DNA of 64,000 nucleotides from Planctomycetota bacterium (GTDB lineage Bacteria; Planctomycetota; B15-G4), in contig JACKHP010000002.1 in assembly GCA_020638905.1 (NCBI GenBank), positions 124,001 to 188,000 on the forward strand. Direction: 5' to 3'. Under the pieces are notes generated by a model. It made no database searches. It was not told where the DNA came from and saw nothing but the letters and a program-made list of their open reading frames with translations. The position numbers were made by a program, and so were the translations under genes. The first letter of the stretch is position 1; each line of letters starts with the position of its first letter. Below are positions 63,107 through 64,000 of the stretch, in pieces.

Positions 63107-63909
63107 GCGCGTCTCACGCGTACACACCACGCCCGAGGCGGTGGGTCGTGCTCGGGCTGCTGCATGGCATCCTGTTCCTCTGGCTCATCGCGTCGGGCGA
63201 GCGATCTCCCTGGTTGAGCTTCTACTGCGGACTCGCCTGCGGCGGCTTCCTCACCCAGGCCTGGTGCGAGCGGAAGTTCCTCGGCTATGGCCCGCGTGTC
63301 GGGCGCGAGTCTCCCGCGCCCGACGGACGGCTCGTGCAGCCCTGGCTCTTCCGCGACCTCGTGACGTGGCCGCTCGTGGCCTACCTGCTCGGCCCGCCGT
63401 TCGCGGCCTTCCTCTCGATGGCGCTGAACGGTCTCGCCATGACCCTCGACCCCGGGAGTCGAGGCGTGTTCGAGAGCAGCACCGGCGGCAATTCGATCGT
63501 GTTCCTTTTCGGTGCCTTCTTCCTGACCTCAGGTCCAGTGCTGCTGCTGTTCCTCGGGACGGCCTCGCTGGCCATGTTCGAGTGGCGCCGACGCGAGCGA
63601 CGCGTCGGGCCCGCAACTCGCACCACGACTCGCGCGCTCTGGGCGGCCGTCTTCACCGCGCTGTGCGTCGGCCTGCTCGTTTGTGTCCCCGATCGCGAAC
63701 CGCCCGGCCGGGACCTCCTCACGTCATGGCTCGGCGCGCTGGCCGTCCTGAAGGTCGCCTGGAAGGAGATCGCCCTCGGCTGCTTCGCGAGCGGCTGGTT
63801 CACGCTCGAGCTGCGCGACCGCTTGGCGCGACACGGCGCGCCCCGCGCCGCGATGGACGGAGCATCGCCCCGCGTCCCCTCGCCTGGGACACCCGAGCGC
63901 ACGCTTTGA
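63103..63909 (+). CDS. integral membrane protein of unknown function (paralogue of 60079-60684)
   Basis: The 268-residue protein probably starts with TTG at 63103, in a TTGA overlap with the preceding stop; GTG about 15 codons later is an alternative. About six hydrophobic helices are visible (VLGLLHGILFLWLIASG, TWPLVAYLLGPPFAAFLS, ALWAAVFTALCVGLLVC). The C-terminal part is similar to the protein at 60079-60684. The short tail is Pro/Ser/Arg-rich. In each case the gene adjoins a 62069-like secreted protein gene, so the two products may work together. No known family. Confidence 0.65.
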   Translation: MSASHAYTPRPRRWVVLGLLHGILFLWLIASGERSPWLSFYCGLACGGFLTQAWCERKFLGYGPRVGRESPAPDGRLVQPWLFRDLVTWPLVAYLLGPPFAAFLSMALNGLAMTLDPGSRGVFESSTGGNSIVFLFGAFFLTSGPVLLLFLGTASLAMFEWRRRERRVGPATRTTTRALWAAVFTALCVGLLVCVPDREPPGRDLLTSWLGALAVLKVAWKEIALGCFASGWFTLELRDRLARHGAPRAAMDGASPRVPSPGTPERTL

Positions 63910-64000
63910 GTCGGGACCCGGCTCGAGGCGTCAGGCCAGCGCCATCCCATCGGGTCGATCGCATCGAGTGGGTCGACCGACAGGGCCCGACTCAGAGCCG

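Noticed and set aside
1..64000. CRISPR arrays, tRNA or rRNA genes, integrases, transposases
   Set aside because: No regularly spaced repeats, cloverleaf-like sequences or recombinase motifs were found by eye; short tRNAs could be missed without a dedicated scan.

Overview
The window is very GC-rich, densely coded bacterial DNA with no plasmid, phage, insertion-sequence, rRNA, tRNA or CRISPR signal that I can see. Seven-bladed FG-GAP propeller proteins, PKD-domain proteins, right-handed beta-helix proteins, a C-terminal module of the type 'GLS..(8-12 aa)..PFKGG.LVP', and many large secreted proteins of unknown function suggest a deep-branching member of the Planctomycetota. This placement is inferred from protein style only. 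Many genes are translationally coupled by GTGA, ATGA or TTGA stop/start overlaps.

Layout. 1-2126: the tail of an M1-type aminopeptidase and a secreted FG-GAP protein. 2246-9091, minus strand: a lipoprotein EEP phosphodiesterase; a TetR regulator with an AhpD-like carboxymuconolactone decarboxylase and a clear operator between them; a biotin carboxylase / biotin carrier / GT-C glycosyltransferase operon; and a CBS-pair protein. 9373-17164: beta-helix protein, methyltransferase, DUF72 protein, two-gene ABC transporter, RtcB RNA ligase. 17363-23604: four co-directional secreted proteins, the last an orphan family 5 solute-binding protein. 23686-30058, minus: PDZ/laminin-G-like protein, eight-heme cytochrome fused to HEAT and TPR repeats, PKD/VCBS protein. 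30187-33653: KirBac-type channel, small HELCH protein, FG-GAP propeller. 34016-37470: a coupled sulfotransferase/kinase-like and methyltransferase/kinase-like pair facing a GT2 glycosyltransferase. 37607-44911: pterin dehydratase, SRPBCC protein and a 2,100-residue secreted protein. 45126-54011: S9 peptidase, EamA transporter, second PDZ/laminin-G protein, phospholipase D-like protein and a large S8 protease. 54397-57484: response regulator, histidine kinase and a membrane-anchored TIR-domain protein. 57637-63909: an agmatine-deiminase-family gene broken by an in-frame TGA, followed by a rearranged region with a chimeric pseudogene built from pieces of two neighbouring genes.

The most interesting items are: (1) the pair 34016-36726, whose products carry the same P-loop domain fused to two different transferases; (2) the TGA at 57796, replacing what should be a conserved tryptophan codon; (3) the chimera at 60729-61330; (4) the small TIR protein with a C-terminal membrane helix; and (5) a near-textbook TetR operator at 3927-3948. 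All function calls come from reading motifs by eye; no database search was possible.
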